Origin: Mrakia gelida
Taxonomy: Eukaryota; Basidiomycota; Tremellomycetes; Cystofilobasidiales; Mrakiaceae
NCBI GenBank assembly: GCA_024345305.1
Contig: BRON01000005.1
Coordinates: 1,798,001 to 1,862,000, forward strand
Direction: 5' to 3'
DNA length: 64,000 nt
Below, piece after piece: positions 22,126 through 35,172 of the stretch. Below the pieces are notes generated by a model. It searched no databases. It worked only from the letters and a program-made list of their open reading frames with translations, and had not been told where the DNA came from. Within the stretch, counting starts at the first letter, position 1, and each line of letters starts with the position of its first letter. Position numbers and translations under genes: made by a program.

Positions 22126-23103
22126 ATGGATCACGGATCGACAAGGAAACCGCCGCCGCTATCTCTACCTCTCTCTGCGCATCCTTTGTACGAGGAGATC
22201 GTTCGAATCGGCAAAGGAGGAGGGAAGATCTTGGACTTGGGATCCGGTCGTTCGTCGTTCCCCTCTCTTCGTTTCGCCCTGGGCTATACTGACTTCCCTC
22301 TACTTTGATCTATAGCTGCGAGGGATCTACTTCAGCTCGTGAAAGACGGAGTTCCATCATCGAGCGTCGTAGGGATGGACCAGGAGTCCGGCGTGAGCTT
22401 GTCGAACACTCGCCTCCTCTCTTTGCTTCACGCTCGATTGACGCGTCTTTCTTCTCCTTTCTCCAGTTCCAGAACGTTCTCAACACCAGAGCGCGAAGGG
22501 ACGGTATCTCAGAGCCCATCCAGTTCATCTCAGGAGACATCACAACTCTCCTCCCAGGCTCAGAAACGACCGTCCCTTGGCTCGACTCGTGGTTCGAGAA
22601 CAACAAAGGGACGTTCTCCGTCGTGGTCTGCAACGTTAGTAGATATCATATTTTCCTCGCTTCTCTGAGCCCTCCTCTGCTCACTGACTTCGCTCTCAAT
22701 CCCACCTCCCCTACAGCGCCTCCTTCACCTCCTCCCCCCCACCCAGCACTCGCCTCTCCTCACCCTCTTCCTCTCCCAACTCCTCCTGCCACCAATCCCT
22801 TCTCCATCCTCACCTCTCCTCCTCGTAGGCCTCCAACGAGCCCTCCCTCCCTCCACCTCTTTCTCAAACTTCACCTCAGGCTATCGATCCGTCTCCTTCC
22901 TCCCCTCTCCTCACGAAACCGAGAAACACTGGCTCTGGGACAGCCGGGAATGGGGCGCCTTGCTCGGCTCTGTGTGCGCTTTGGAGAGTAAAAGGAGGGG
23001 TGAGGGGGTGAAGGTGAAATGGGGGAGTGAATTCCTTGAGCCGGAAGGGCTGGGAGGGGGAAGAGGGGCGGAGAGATGGTGGATCCGAGTTGGCGACGCG
23101 TAG
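22126..23103 (+). CDS. SAM-dependent methyltransferase, possibly with frameshifted 5' end
   Basis: Exons are 22126-22246, 22316-22392, 22467-22634 and 22717-23103, giving 250 aa from the only nearby ATG. Motif I of class I methyltransferases is clear (KILDLGS), followed by VVGMDQESG and an acidic motif region (IQFISGDI, FSVVVCN). The C-terminus (SGYRSVSFLPSPHETEKHWLWD) fits the fungal small-molecule methyltransferase group. Upstream, another frame (22115-22175) encodes FTKDGSRIDKETAAAIS, which looks like the natural N-terminus leading to HPLYEEIVRIG; the two frames meet in a CT repeat at 22169-22176. Either a two-base contraction (or one-base gain) broke the gene, or translation really starts at 22126. 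Substrate unknown. It is divergent from the nucleoporin gene, with about 140 bp between starts. Confidence 0.6.
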
Positions 23104-23301
23104 CGAGTGAGTTCGTTTGCCTTTCCTTCGTTCGTTTCGGCCAAAGCGTCATGGGGATAGCGATGATAGAAGAGGAAGGAAACCGAAGTAGTGATGGTGC
23201 TGGTGCTGGTACCGATACTGTGCTAGTGCTAGGAAGAAACTCAAAAACGAACCCCAAAACGCGATGTGCTGATCCCCTCCCCTCCTCTTTCCTCGCGCGC
23301 T

Positions 23302-26001
23302 CTACAGACCTCTTCTCTCCTTGACCCCCACCAACCCAACCATCCTCTCACCATTCCACCTCCCTTCCCCTCCCCTCCCACCATCACTACCACGAATAGC
23401 AGCAACCACCCCCTCCCTCCACCTCCCAACCTCTTCCTCTCCCCACTCGCACTCCCTCTCCTCCCCCTCCCCTTGCCACCCCTCCCTCAACTCTCCCCCT
23501 TTCCTACCGTCCTCTTCTTCAACAACAGCCCCCAAAGGCTCATCCCCCAAGAAACAGCACAAACTCCTCCCCACCACGCTCAACCTGCTCTTGCCACTCC
23601 CACCGCCGTCCTCGTCGTCGCCAGTGGACGAACGGAACCCAACTCGTCCTGCAGGAGGGAACGTCGCTCGACAGCGAATCCCGAGTGCGACGAGGGAGAT
23701 TTCCTCGGAGGGGGTGAGGGTTGGACCGTACAGCTCTAGATGAACGACGGAGAGCGGCGAGGGAGGGAGGAGCGAAGTTGTGAAGTGGAGGAAGGAGAGG
23801 AGGGGTTCGTGTGGTGTTTTGTCGTTGGGGTGTTTGGGAGCGGGGAGAGCGGGTGCAGGCGAGGGTGTGGGTGAAGGAGAGCGGGTTCGACGAAGTCTTC
23901 GTGGGGAGAGGATCCCAAGCCCGTTGTTGCGAGTCGGGGAAGAAGCGGGAGACGACGCGTCGAGGCTGGGTGGTCGATTGAGTTGCGCGATCGTCGGTTT
24001 GGAGAGTCTTAGAACGAGTCGTTCGAGTTTGGGGAGGAGGACAGTGATGGTTTGGAGGATGGAGGGGAGGTAGGTTGGGGAGGTGGACCAGCCGTCTGAG
24101 CGGGGGAGGAGGAGAGGGAGGGAGAGGATGGTTAGGTTCGGCCAGGACGACGCGCTCGAGGGGATGATGTTGAAGGGGAGGGAGGGGTGGTGGGTGTAGG
24201 ATTGGAGGGAGGTTAGGTTGGCTAAGGGGTTGAGGAGGAGAGTTGTGATTGAGTTTGCGGTTGGGTTGGGAGGGGAGGAGGGGAGGAGGGAGTAGTGTGC
24301 GAAGGTCGAAGAGGCGGGTTGTCGTTGACGTTGACGTCTCGGATCCATGTCCTCCTCCTCCTCGTCCTCCTCCTCGAGAGCAGAAGAAGACGACGACGAT
24401 CGCTCCGGATCCGTCATCTCCAGAACCGAGAGGTTCTTGCAACTCCCCAAGATCAGAGCGAGAGACTGCAAGCCTTCTCCTGCGACGATCTCTCCCTCTC
24501 CCTCGTCTCGCACTCCTCGTCCCCCTCTCATCTCCCTAAACCCATGTCTCCTCCTTTCACCACCACCACCACCTCCTCCTCCTCCCTCAAACCTAAGCAA
24601 ATTCTCCCCTCCAACCACAACCTCCAAAACCCTCACCAGACCTCCAATCCCAGCGTTCCTCCCTACCGTCCTGGCGAGCTTCTCCGCTCGACTTATCGGC
24701 TTCCCGAAGATTCCCCGCCAGGACTCCGCTCCGAGCTGGATGCGGAAGTAGAGGAGTTTCATCGAAATGGAGCGGATGAGTTTGGAGGTCAAGCAGAGGA
24801 CGAAAGGAGACCATCGGGTTCGACTTCCTCCTGCTCCGTTCGTCGTCGGTTTGATTCTTGCCGCGACGGTCTGAGGAGGATGGTCTGGCGAGGAGAGGAA
24901 GAGCGGATGATGAATCGATGGGAGGGAGTGGATGGTGTAGGTTAGGATGAGGGTGAGGATGGGGAGAGGGAGGGTGAGGAGAGTGGGTTTGGGTCGCGGT
25001 TCGAGTTGGAGTTGAAGACCGAGCGTCGCAGTTCGAGCTGGCTGGTGATGTTGTGCGAGGGCGGTGGAGGTTCCGGAGAGGAGTCGAGGACGAGTTTTGA
25101 TGGTTGGTCTGACGCTTTTGAGGGTTGGAGGGGAGGAGGAAGGTTGGGTTTGAGGGAGAGGAGGGAGGGAGACGAGAGAGGAGATCGAGATGGACCTGCG
25201 TCGGTCGAGGGTTCCTGCTCCTGCTACTGCTGACCCGAGTCCTCCAGAGGTTGGCCGACGACGGAGAGTTTGAGGTGGAGTTGGTGGGAGGACGAGGAGA
25301 CTGGTTGGGATGGGGAGAGAAGAGGAACGCGACGTGGGTGATTCGGCGGGCGAGGACGGGAGGGAGATCCTTCGTGATCGAAAGAGGGTTTTCGAGGAGG
25401 TGGGAGATGGAGGAGTTGGCGAAGGAGAAGGAGAAGGAGAAAGGAGAAGGGCTCGAAGGAGGGAAGCTGCTGAAGAAGCCGAGGGAGTGGAGGATGTAGA
25501 GGAGGAACCTTCATCGTCGAAACGCACGCGCCAAAAGCGAAAGAAGAAGATACACCATCCCAGAACCGGTCAGTCTGAACCAGACGAAAGAGTCAGCGCA
25601 GCTATAGTATGTTGGATGTGATTGTGAGAGGAGGATAAGGGTGAGGATGTTTTCGAAGGATGAACGAGGAGGCAAAGGAAAGGGACGGGAGGAGGGCGAG
25701 GTCCGTTGGCTGAGCTCGTCGTGCTCACTCACCTGCCCTGGGTTCAAGTTCGCTGAGCTTGAATCCTCCTGGAAGACTTTTGGACTTCTTGTGACGTAGG
25801 AAGGAAGGTTTGGAAGGAGTGCGAGATGAGATGGGAGCTGCTGGAGCTGCATCCTGAGCGAGAAAGGTCGTGGGAGCTGAAGCTGGAGGGGAGGAGAGAG
25901 GCGAGGTTTGGTCGTCAGTTCCGAGCTGAAGGAAGCTCGATGAGAGGTGAGAAGAAGAGAGACTGACTTCCAGGGTTCCATAGAGCTTGCGACGGCCCCA
26001 T
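23302..26001 (-). CDS. F-box/leucine-rich-repeat-like protein
   Basis: The model has exons 25968-26001, 25733-25882 and 23302-25469, giving 783 aa with agreeing phases. Exon 1 starts MGPSQALWNPG and exon 2 is rich in Ser/Lys. The long third exon has a Ser/Pro-rich region, an F-box-like helix (LPLPILTLILTYTI), a conserved-looking block (FVLCLTSKLIRSISMKLLYF), then irregular leucine-rich stretches (NLTSLQSYTHHPSLPF, PKLERLVLRLSKPTI) broken by low-complexity Gly, Ser and Glu runs. Such proteins are common in basidiomycetes and may be ubiquitin-ligase receptors. The long frame has no ATG of its own near the start, which is why two upstream exons are needed; the 263-nt second intron is long for this genome and is the weakest part. 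Confidence 0.6.
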
Positions 26002-26420
26002 TCTAGATCTGGGATGCATCAAGAAGTCGAGAGGAAGAGGGAAAGGAAAGGAAGGAAGGGATCGAGGACGGTGGCTGAGGACGACGAGGAAGGGAGCCGC
26101 GAAGGTCGTGAAGGAGAGCGACTTTGTGAGCTCCCTGAGCTGAATCAGACGAGAAGAAAGAAGTCGAGAAGAGAAGTTGGATGATGACCGTTGATATGGA
26201 CTCGAACTCGAAACTGTGAGAAGTAGAGACGACGGGAGGATTTGAGCTCCGAAAATGAGGCTGGGGAAGGAGGAAGGAGGGGGTCGACCTCTCCTCCCTC
26301 TCTCCTCCATCTACTCCCTTTCCCCCCCTTCCTTCTTTCCCCCCTCCCTCCCTCTCCCATGTGGGTTTACGATCGACTCGTTCTCCTCCAATAGATTCCC
26401 TGTCTCCTCCTTCAACTCTC
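26002..26420. promoter_or_regulatory. Divergent promoter, F-box/LRR gene and HECT ligase gene
   Basis: This 419-bp gap separates the two starts. The right-hand 140 bases are pyrimidine-rich on the plus strand, like other leaders in this window. No recognisable motif. Confidence 0.4.
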
Positions 26421-29400
26421 ATGTCCCACCCCAACCCTTCAACTTCCAGCCTTTCATCGACCTCGAACCCTTCCACCCAACCTTCCGCCTCCTCCTCCTC
26501 CTCAGCTCGAACGACCAGATCTCAAGCCCGAAGATCTTCCCTCCCGAATCCCACTACCTCTACCTCTGTAGCTTCTTCCTCGACTTCCTCCACTCGGAAA
26601 CGGACTAGAAACCAGATCGAAGACGAGTCGGATCAACCAGAGTCTTCCACCACTCACGCCTCAGCTTCCTCTGCCTCCTCCAAAGCCAAAGGAAAGAAGA
26701 AACAACAACAACCAGAACAACATCCATCAAAGAGGTAAGCAGCATCGGTCCCTTCTCCGTCGATATATATATCGCCCAGAGAGGGAGAAGGTTGAAACGC
26801 GAAGCTGACCTTCGATCCTGGTTTGCTCCTTCCCTTCAAGACCTCGCCGCTCGCTTCCCAACCCTTCCACCTCCTCCACCATCGACGCTTCAGATCCGAA
26901 AGGAAAGAAACGAGCACTGCCCTCCCTCTCCCCAAAACCAGATCAACAACAACAACCCTCCCAAACCAACTCACCCAAGAAGAAGAACTCGTACGGCCTT
27001 CGCTCCTCCACCTCCTCAACCACCTCAAAGACTCAACCACCCAAAGGCAAAGGGAAAGCGAAGATGGCTAGAAAGACGAGGTCAGCTCGCCTCGTTCCTT
27101 CTCCAGACTCTCTGGAAGAAGCGGAAGCTGATATTTCTCTCATCTTCCTCACAGAGCGACTGCCAAGAAGGGAGGAGAGCGAGTAACGAAGGCGAACGGA
27201 GGAGCAGGAGGAAGTGGTTCGTCATCTCCTCGTCCCTTCCTTCTTCTTCACACCATCCCTTTGGCATATTTTCTGACCTTCTTCTCCTCTGAAACCTTCC
27301 TCTGCAGGTGCTTCTCGTAAACAACAACATCTCGAGGACGTAGACATGGACGACGACGACGATCTTATCCTCTCCGACGACGACGACGACGAGGAGGAGG
27401 ACCCAACCGTCGACGAGAACCATCCCTCCAACTCCTCTGGTCTCGCTGGAAACGGAGATCCCTCGGGATCCAGGATGGACGACGGAGAGGACGACGACGA
27501 AGATGATGACGATGTAGACGACGACGACGACGAGGACCCTTCGAGGAACGGAGGAGCCGGAGGAGGAGCTGGATCGTCTGGAGCAGGAGCAGCAGCCATC
27601 GCTCGAGCAGTCGCCCGAGAGCAGCAGGACAACGCCGCTGCCGCCGCTCTCTTCGGTAGCGACTACGGAAGACTCGGAGGCTACATGTCGGGTCTCTCAT
27701 CTCGACTCAAGGCGATCCTCTCCTCCATCAAGTCCAAGAACAGAACCATCCAGCTCTCAGCCCTCCAGGAAGCCAGCGAGCTTCTCTCAGTCAGCACGGA
27801 GGATACCCTCGCAGGATACTTCCAGGTCGATGCTTTCGTCAAGGAGTTCGTGAGGATCATCGCCGGGAGACCGAGTGAGCCGTCGCCTACCTCAGGAGGA
27901 GGAGGAAGCGGAGCCGGAGGTGCTGCTGCTGGAGGAGCTGGAGCTGGAGCTGGAGGAGATGCTGGAGGAGATGGAGAGGGTGCGAACGGAGGAGATGGAT
28001 CCGACGAAGACGATGGTTCGGACGGAGGAGGAGGAGGAGACGACGGGAACGAGGGAGATTTCGTCGACGTCGACGACGATGAAGACGAGGACGCCGCTCT
28101 CGCTCGAGCTCTCGCCATGAGCACCGAGGACGCCTACCCTTCCGGAGGAGGTGGTGGAGGAGGAGGAGGAGGAGGTCCGATGGTGATGATGGGAGAAGAT
28201 CCCTCCGCCGACAACCTCGAAGCTCAACTCCTCGCGTGTCGATGCCTCTACAACCTCATGGAAGCCCTTCCCGGATCCGCTCATACCGTCGTCTACCACG
28301 GAGCCGTCCCTATCCTCTGCTCGAAGCTCCTCGAGATCCAGTACATCGACCTCGCCGAGCAGACGTTGAGCGTGAGTCTTCATTTCTCGTTTCGCGAGAC
28401 GCGTCGTCGCTGTTCGCGAACAGCGAGCTGACACCCCCTTTCTCGTTACCTTTTCTCTCTCTCAGACAATGGAGAAGATCTCTCAGGAGTACCCCGACGC
28501 CATCGTTCGAGAAGGAGGACTCAGCGCTCTCCTCAACTTCCTCGACTTCTTCTCGACCAACGTCCAGCGAACCGCCGTGACCGCCGCCGCCAACTGTCTT
28601 CGAGGCGTCTCCAAGGACTCGTTCAACATGGTCAGGGACGTCTTCCCTATGCTTCGGAACGTTCTCGGCTACCCAGACCAACGTCTCGTCGAACAAGGAT
28701 CCCTCGCCGTCCTTCGAGCTATCGAGTCGTTCCGACACCGAGCAGATCACCTCGAAACCCTCCTCGACGTTCAACTCATCCAAGCTCTCAACCAACTCCT
28801 CACTCCCGCTGGAGGATCTCCCGTCCTTACTCCCGGAACCTACACTCATCTCCTCAAGGCTCTCACCACCGCGTCGAAGGCTTCGCCGAAGGTTACGCTC
28901 GCGTTCCTCGAGGCTGGAATGGTCGACACCCTCTACCAGATCCTCACGGGAGTCTTCCCTGGAGCTCACGAGTCGGACGAGCAAGGGAACGGTCCCGATG
29001 GACAAGGTCTCGGAGGAGGATTGGCGGACATGGTCGTGCTTCACAACCTCGCTCATCGACCGAAGGATCAAGTCGAGGAAGCTTTGGCGTTGCTGAGCGA
29101 GTTGATGCCTCCTCTCCCTCGAGGTTCGTCTCGATCGTTCTTCTTCCTTCTCTTCTCATATCCCACCCGACCTGACTTCTCCTCCCTCTTACGTCTCGCG
29201 TTTCAGATGGAGTCTTCGACGGAAAGGCGTACTCCGAGAAGGCGTTCACTCGACTCGTTCGAGCCAAAGCCAAAGCTAGTCGAGCTTCCTCTCGACAACC
29301 CTCCTCCACTACCGCCGCCGTTGCAGCTCCCACTCCCCAGGAATCCACCGACGACGTCCCTTCCACCTCCACCGAAGCCGTCGCTCCTCCAGATCCCGTC

Positions 29401-32400
29401 GAAGGAGGAGGAGAGGTCCCCTCAGCCGAAGCCTCGTCGAGTTCCAACGCCGCCGCCGTCGTTCCCGACCCAGACACTTCCGCTCCCTCTACCTCAGCAG
29501 CCGTCGCCGTCGCCGTCGCCGACGACTCAGCAACCGTCGCCAGCAAGGCTCGATCCAAGGAAGCCGATCTCGCCGCCGAGAGCAGGCTCACGCTCCTCAA
29601 GAGTCGACCCGAGCTCACGGAGAGGTTCCTCAAGATCATCGTTCCGGTCTTGGTCGACGTCTACGCTGCGAGTGTTGCGTTGAGGGTTAGGACGAAGGTG
29701 TTGACAGCTCTTCTGAAGACGGTGAGCTTCTTGCCGTCGGAGGATTTGACGAAGGTCCTTCAGGTCAGTCGCGTTCTTCTCTTTCTCCTCAATGGTTCTT
29801 TGTGTCTCCTTCCTTCGGGACCTCTGTCTGACCCTTTCGTACTTCTTCCCGTTGATCCAGAACGTGCCTCTCGCCTCCTTCCTCGGATCGATCCTCTCGT
29901 CGCGAGACAACCCCGCTCTCGTCCTCGGAGCCCTCCAACTCGTCGAACTCCTCCTCACCAAGCTTCCTCAAGTCTACCGCACCTCGTTCCGACGAGAAGG
30001 AGTGATGTACGAGATCGACGTCCTCGCCGAAGACGAGCTCTCTACGTCCAAGGCAGCAGCAGCGAAGAAACCCTCCACCGTCGTCAAGCTCGAGGAACAG
30101 GACCCTCAACCCATCGCCGGAGCTTCGTCTTCGTCGTCAGCGGCCGCCTCCCCTCCTCTTCCCTCTTCCTCAGGAGCACCACCACCTCCAGGAAGCGCCT
30201 CGGCAGCCCTCAACCGACTCGCTCTCGCTCAGAACCTCCTCTCCTCCTCCCTCGCAGGCGCGTCGTCTTCGTCAGGAGCCGCCCGCGCCTCCCCAGCCAA
30301 ACGACCCTCAGCACCCGTCGATCCTCAGGACGCCAACATCCTCCGAGCTCGAGTCATGAAACTCAAGGCCGTTGCCGAGGCTGGAGATTCGGACGGAGAC
30401 GACGAGGCTGCCAAAGCTCTCGAGAACATGAGGTCTCTTGTGACGGCGATGAACGACGAGGACGCGTCGATTCCGGTGTTGAGGGAGATCGTGACGAAGC
30501 TGGCGAAGCTGTTTGGGGACGAGACGAGTTCGGTCTCGAGCTTCGAGCTGTTGAAGAGTGGATTGGTGGATGGATTGTTGGAGTGTGCTACGACGAACGG
30601 AAAGGGTGAGTCGCGTCGCGTCTCTTTCTGCCTTTTCTCTTCGCGCGGCTCCTTCAATCTCTTGCCTCGCTAACCTTCTTCTCCTGCCCTCTTCTATCGT
30701 GATGCAGCCTCATCCTCGGCTCGTCGTCGACTCCTGTTCGAAGTCCTCTCGAAGGAAGGACCCGACGGATCGAAATCTCCTCTCGCCATGCTCGTCAAGA
30801 GACTTCAGGAGAGTCTGAGCAGGATGGAGTCGTTTGAGGTCGTTACTGCTTTCCAAGGTCTCCCAGGAGAAGGTCCGTTTCCCGTTTCGCTCGTCGCGTC
30901 CCTTCCTTTCTCGTCTCTTCCTTCGCTGACTCCTCGCGTCCCTCTTTCTCAGACTCTCGACGAAGCTCAACCGCTCTCCTCGCTCGTCAACTCCGACTCA
31001 AGCTCCTCGCCGACGAAGGATCCGACATCCCCAAGTTCTGCTCAGCCATGGTCGTCTCCATCCAAGCCATCGCCACCTTCCAAGCCCTTAACGACTACCT
31101 CCGACCCAAGATCGCCGCTCCTCCACCACCTCCAGGAGGAGGAATGAGCAGCCGTCTCCCAGGGATGTACGCCGCCTATGCCGCCGCCGCTGGACTCTCT
31201 TCGGCTGGTGGGTACCCAGGAGGACGATCAGCAGCTGGATCCCTCGCCGCCGCTCTTGCTTCAGCTTCCGCCGCCGCTGAAAGAGCAGGAGGAGGAGGAG
31301 CTTCCATCGAGGACGAGGAGGACGTCAAGCCAGCCGTTCCTGCCGCTGCAGCCGATGGAAACGCCGTCGCTGGACCTTCGACCGGAGGAGGAGCGTCGAC
31401 GTCGAACGCGACTGCCTCGAGCTCGAAGACGGAGAAGCTCTCAAGGAGGAGGAGTGCGAGGTTGAACGGGAAAGGAACGGAGGGAGTAGCTGAAACTGGT
31501 GCTGAAGATGGAGAGACTCCCGTTGTTGGATCGTCGACTGGCGGAGCTGCTGCTGCTGCTGCTGCTGCTGGAGGAGAGGAGGCAGCTCGAGCCGTCCCTT
31601 CGTCGTCGGTCGAGCCGGGAGGAGATGTTCCTCGCTCTGGAGGCCCTCCTCCGAACGACGGAGATATGGATATGGGAGAGGACTTTGATGACGACGAGGG
31701 AATGTACTCGGATGAGTTTGACGACGAGGTTGGTCCAACTTTTCCTCGTCTCCCTCCTTCGACGCGTCGTCTGGATTCTGACTTCCTCTTTGTTTACTCT
31801 CTCAGATGTTCGACGGCGACATGGAAGATGCTCTTCCACCACCACCGGCTGAGAAGACTGTTGACCTTTCGGTCGCTGCAGGTTCGTTCGATCTCTCATC
31901 GCGTCTCGTCTCGTCCTTTCTTTTCCTGTACTGATCCTCTCTTATCCCCCTTTTCTGTCCTCTCAGATGGATCCAAAGTCGAAGCCAAGACTCCCGACGG
32001 TACCCGAGTCGGAACCCCAGTCCAACGACCGACCTCAGCAGCCGAAGGCTCGTCCGCTTCTCCCTCTCGACCAGCACCAGGCTCCTCCGAATCCGGTTCT
32101 CGGACGTCGTCCTACGCTTCCGCTCTCAAGGCGAAGCCCTCCGACTGGCATCTCGAGTTCTCCATCGCTGGACAGGTCCTTCCTCTCGATACCACCATCT
32201 ACGGAGCCATCCATCAGCACGAGAGTCGGTCGGGAGCGACCAACGGTCTTCAGAAGGGAGTTTGGTCGGGAGTCTACACGATCAACTTCAGGAAGGTCGT
32301 TGGACCTGCTCCTCCTCCGAGTGAGTATTATCATTCATTTCTACACCTGTTTCGACGCGTCGTTGCTGACCTTCTTGTTCTCTCGTTTGTTTCCCTTTTA

Positions 32401-34821
32401 CCTAGGCAAGGAAGCTTCGCCGGAACCCTCGACTCGAGAACCCTCCTCAGCAACCGCTCTTCCTAACTCGGTTCCTTCGGATTCGCCTCAAGCCAAGATC
32501 CTTCGACTCCTTCGAGTCCTTCACGCTCTCAATTCGGAAGCCACCGCACTCCTCACGACTCCTCGACCCGATACCCTCGCCGAGTCCGCTTTCGTCAACA
32601 ACAAGCTCACCGCCAAGCTTGCTCGACAGCTCGAAGAGCCTATGATCCTTGCTAGGTGAGTTTTTGCCTGCCTTCCGTGTCATTTTTGTTCCGGGTGCTT
32701 CGCGTCCTTGCTCGTACTGACGTGTCGCCCCCTCTCGTCTCGTCCAACTCACAGCGCCTGCCTCCCCGACTGGGCCATGGACCTCCCTCGCTTCTTCCCC
32801 TTCCTCTTCCCCTTCGAAACCCGATTCGCCTTCCTCCAATCCACCTCCTTCGGCTACGCTCGTCTCATCCAGAAATGGCAGTCTCAACAAGCCAAATCGA
32901 GCGACTCGCGTCGAGACGACTCCCTCGGGTTCCTCTCTCGTCTCCAACGACAGAAGGTTCGAATCTCAAGGAACCATCTGCTCGAGTCGGCCGTCAAGGT
33001 GTTCGAGCTCTACGGAGCGTCCACGTCGATCTTGGAGGTGGAGTACTTCGAGGAGGTTGGAACTGGGTTGGGACCGACGCTCGAGTTCTACTCGTTGGCT
33101 TCGAAGGAGTTTGGAAGGAGGGACTTGAAGCTCTGGAGGGATGCGGATTCGAACACGCCTGGGCTGTATGTTCATCGACCTCAGGGGTTGTTCCCGAGAC
33201 CGGTTGATAAGGAGGAGGTCACTGCTGTTGGAGTGTGAGTCCCTCTTTCTCGCCTCGTTCTCGATCTGAGACGCGTCGACTCCCTTTTTCGAGCTCGAGC
33301 TGACCTCGATCTTCTTCATCCTTCTCTCTTCTCCGTTGTGCAGCGTCCAAACCAAGATCTTCAAGGTTCTCGGACAGTTCGTCGCCAAAGCTTTGATGGA
33401 CTCTCGAATCATCGACATGTCGTTCAATCCGGTCTTCCTCAAGCTCGTTCTCGGTCACGACGTTCCTCTCACCATGGAATCGCTTCGAGTAAGTCATTAC
33501 CTCCGATATCTCCGTTCTCCCGAGATCGTTTCTGATCGCTTCACTCTTGTTCGTTCACACAGGGTGTCGACGCTCGTCTCGCCAAATCGCTCGAGAAGGT
33601 CGCCGAGTTCGCTGAGGCGAAGAAGGGTATCCTGACGGATTTGACTCTCGTGAGCTTCCATATCTTGACTGTATCCCTCGAGGCATGGAGTGAGTACTGA
33701 CGCCCTTCTTCCTCTCTTCGCTTCACAGTCCGACGAGGATCGAACGACTGCCATCGCGGACTTGACGATCAACGGATCTCGCCTCATTGACTTCTGCCTC
33801 GACTTCACTCTTCCTGGGTACGATATCGAGCTCAAAGTACATCCCCTTTCTTTCTCATCTCTCGAGAGTATCTCGATCACTCGCTGACCTTGACCTTGTC
33901 GCATATCACAGGAGGGAGGAACCGAACTGGTCGTCGACACGTCGAATGTCGAGGAGTACATCGAGAAAGGTTCGTTCGACGTTCCCATGTCATCCTTCCT
34001 CGCGCCGAATAAGACTGACACGGCTTCCTCCCATATACAGTCATCGACATGACTCTCGTCAAGGGAACCGCTGCTCAGGTCAAGGCTTTCCGAAGCGGAT
34101 TCTCGACGATCTTCCCCGTTCGAGACCTCCTCGCCTTCTCTCCTGAAGAGGTGAGCTCACTCTTCGACCACATCTTTTCATTCCGAACCCTCGCTGACCC
34201 TCATCATTTGTGTCTGCAGCTCGTCATCCTGTTCGGAAGCGCTGAAGAAGACTGGGGAGCCGATAGTGAGTCTCGTCGCGTCCCTTTCGATTCCCTTTCC
34301 CTTCGACGTCGTTCTGACCTTTTCTTCCTTCTCTCCAGCTCTGAGCGAGGTGCTCAAGGCCGACCACGGATACAACATCGAGTCTCGATCCATCGGAAAC
34401 CTCATCGACGTCATGTCCACCTACGAGGCACCGGTTCGACGAGAGTTCCTTCAGTTCATCACCGGAGCTCCCAAACTTCCCATCGGAGGTTAGTCTAATC
34501 GCTTCTTTCCTTCCTCTCGCTCCTTCATCTCCATACTGATCGTCCTCTTCTTCTCTTCCAGGCTTCCGAGGTCTCAACCCACCTCTCACCGTCGTTCGGA
34601 AAGGACACGAGCCTCCGTTCAAGGCAGACGATTACCTTCCCTCGGTCATGACCTGCGTCAACGTGAGTCGCTTTCTTCTCTCTCATAGTCCTTTTTGAGG
34701 CTGACCTGTCTTCGTCTCCCTACAGTACCTCAAACTTCCCGACTACACCACTCGAGACGTCCTCGCGGCAAAGCTGTTGACGGCGATGCGAGAGGGAGGA
34801 GGATCGTTCCATCTTTCCTAG
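26421..34821 (+). CDS. UFD4: HECT-type E3 ubiquitin ligase, UFD4/TRIP12 family
   Basis: Twenty-two exons with agreeing phases (first 26421-26734, last 34726-34821; catalytic exon 34562-34662) encode 2213 aa. The order is: a Ser/Lys-rich disordered N-terminus; Asp/Glu-rich and Gly-rich tracts; an armadillo-like helical region (about residues 440-900: [55 protein letters not shown]); long Ala/Ser-rich linkers; and a C-terminal HECT domain with [29 protein letters not shown] and the catalytic Cys in MTCVNYLKLPDY. Relatives (yeast Ufd4, human TRIP12) add ubiquitin chains in the ubiquitin-fusion-degradation pathway and support N-degron ligases. Several introns use GTTCGT donors. Longer than yeast Ufd4 (about 1480 aa), mainly because of low-complexity inserts. 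Confidence 0.92.
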
Positions 34822-35172
34822 ATATCGCTCGTCGCTTGCTTTCCGTAGATGCTTGGACTCTCTCTTCCCTCCTTCTCTCTCATCTCACACACTCCCCCGT
34901 CTCTGTTTATCGCTTTCTTTTCTCCCTCGCTGTTCCGTCTGCTTTGATTCTCGTTTGATTAGCCCTTGATTTCTCGTCCTTCTCTCGCTTTCCATGATCA
35001 TGACTCTTCTCTGACAAGCTGGGCGGATGGGAGAGATCTTCCGTGGCTTCTTATCGAAACGAGAACGAAGACTCTATTCGTTCTGACGCGTCGTCAGTGT
35101 CCTCACTTCTGACTCCGAAAGTTCGAGGTCGAAGCTCGCGAGCTCGACCCTCCTCCCCTTCCTTCAACCGTG
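34822..35172. other. Intergenic region
   Basis: This is the 3' end of the HECT ligase gene and the leader of the MYND gene, in the same orientation. A GACGCGTCGTC palindrome-like site occurs near 35083. The stretch 35043-35240 is open in another frame but lacks an ATG and splice support. Confidence 0.35.
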
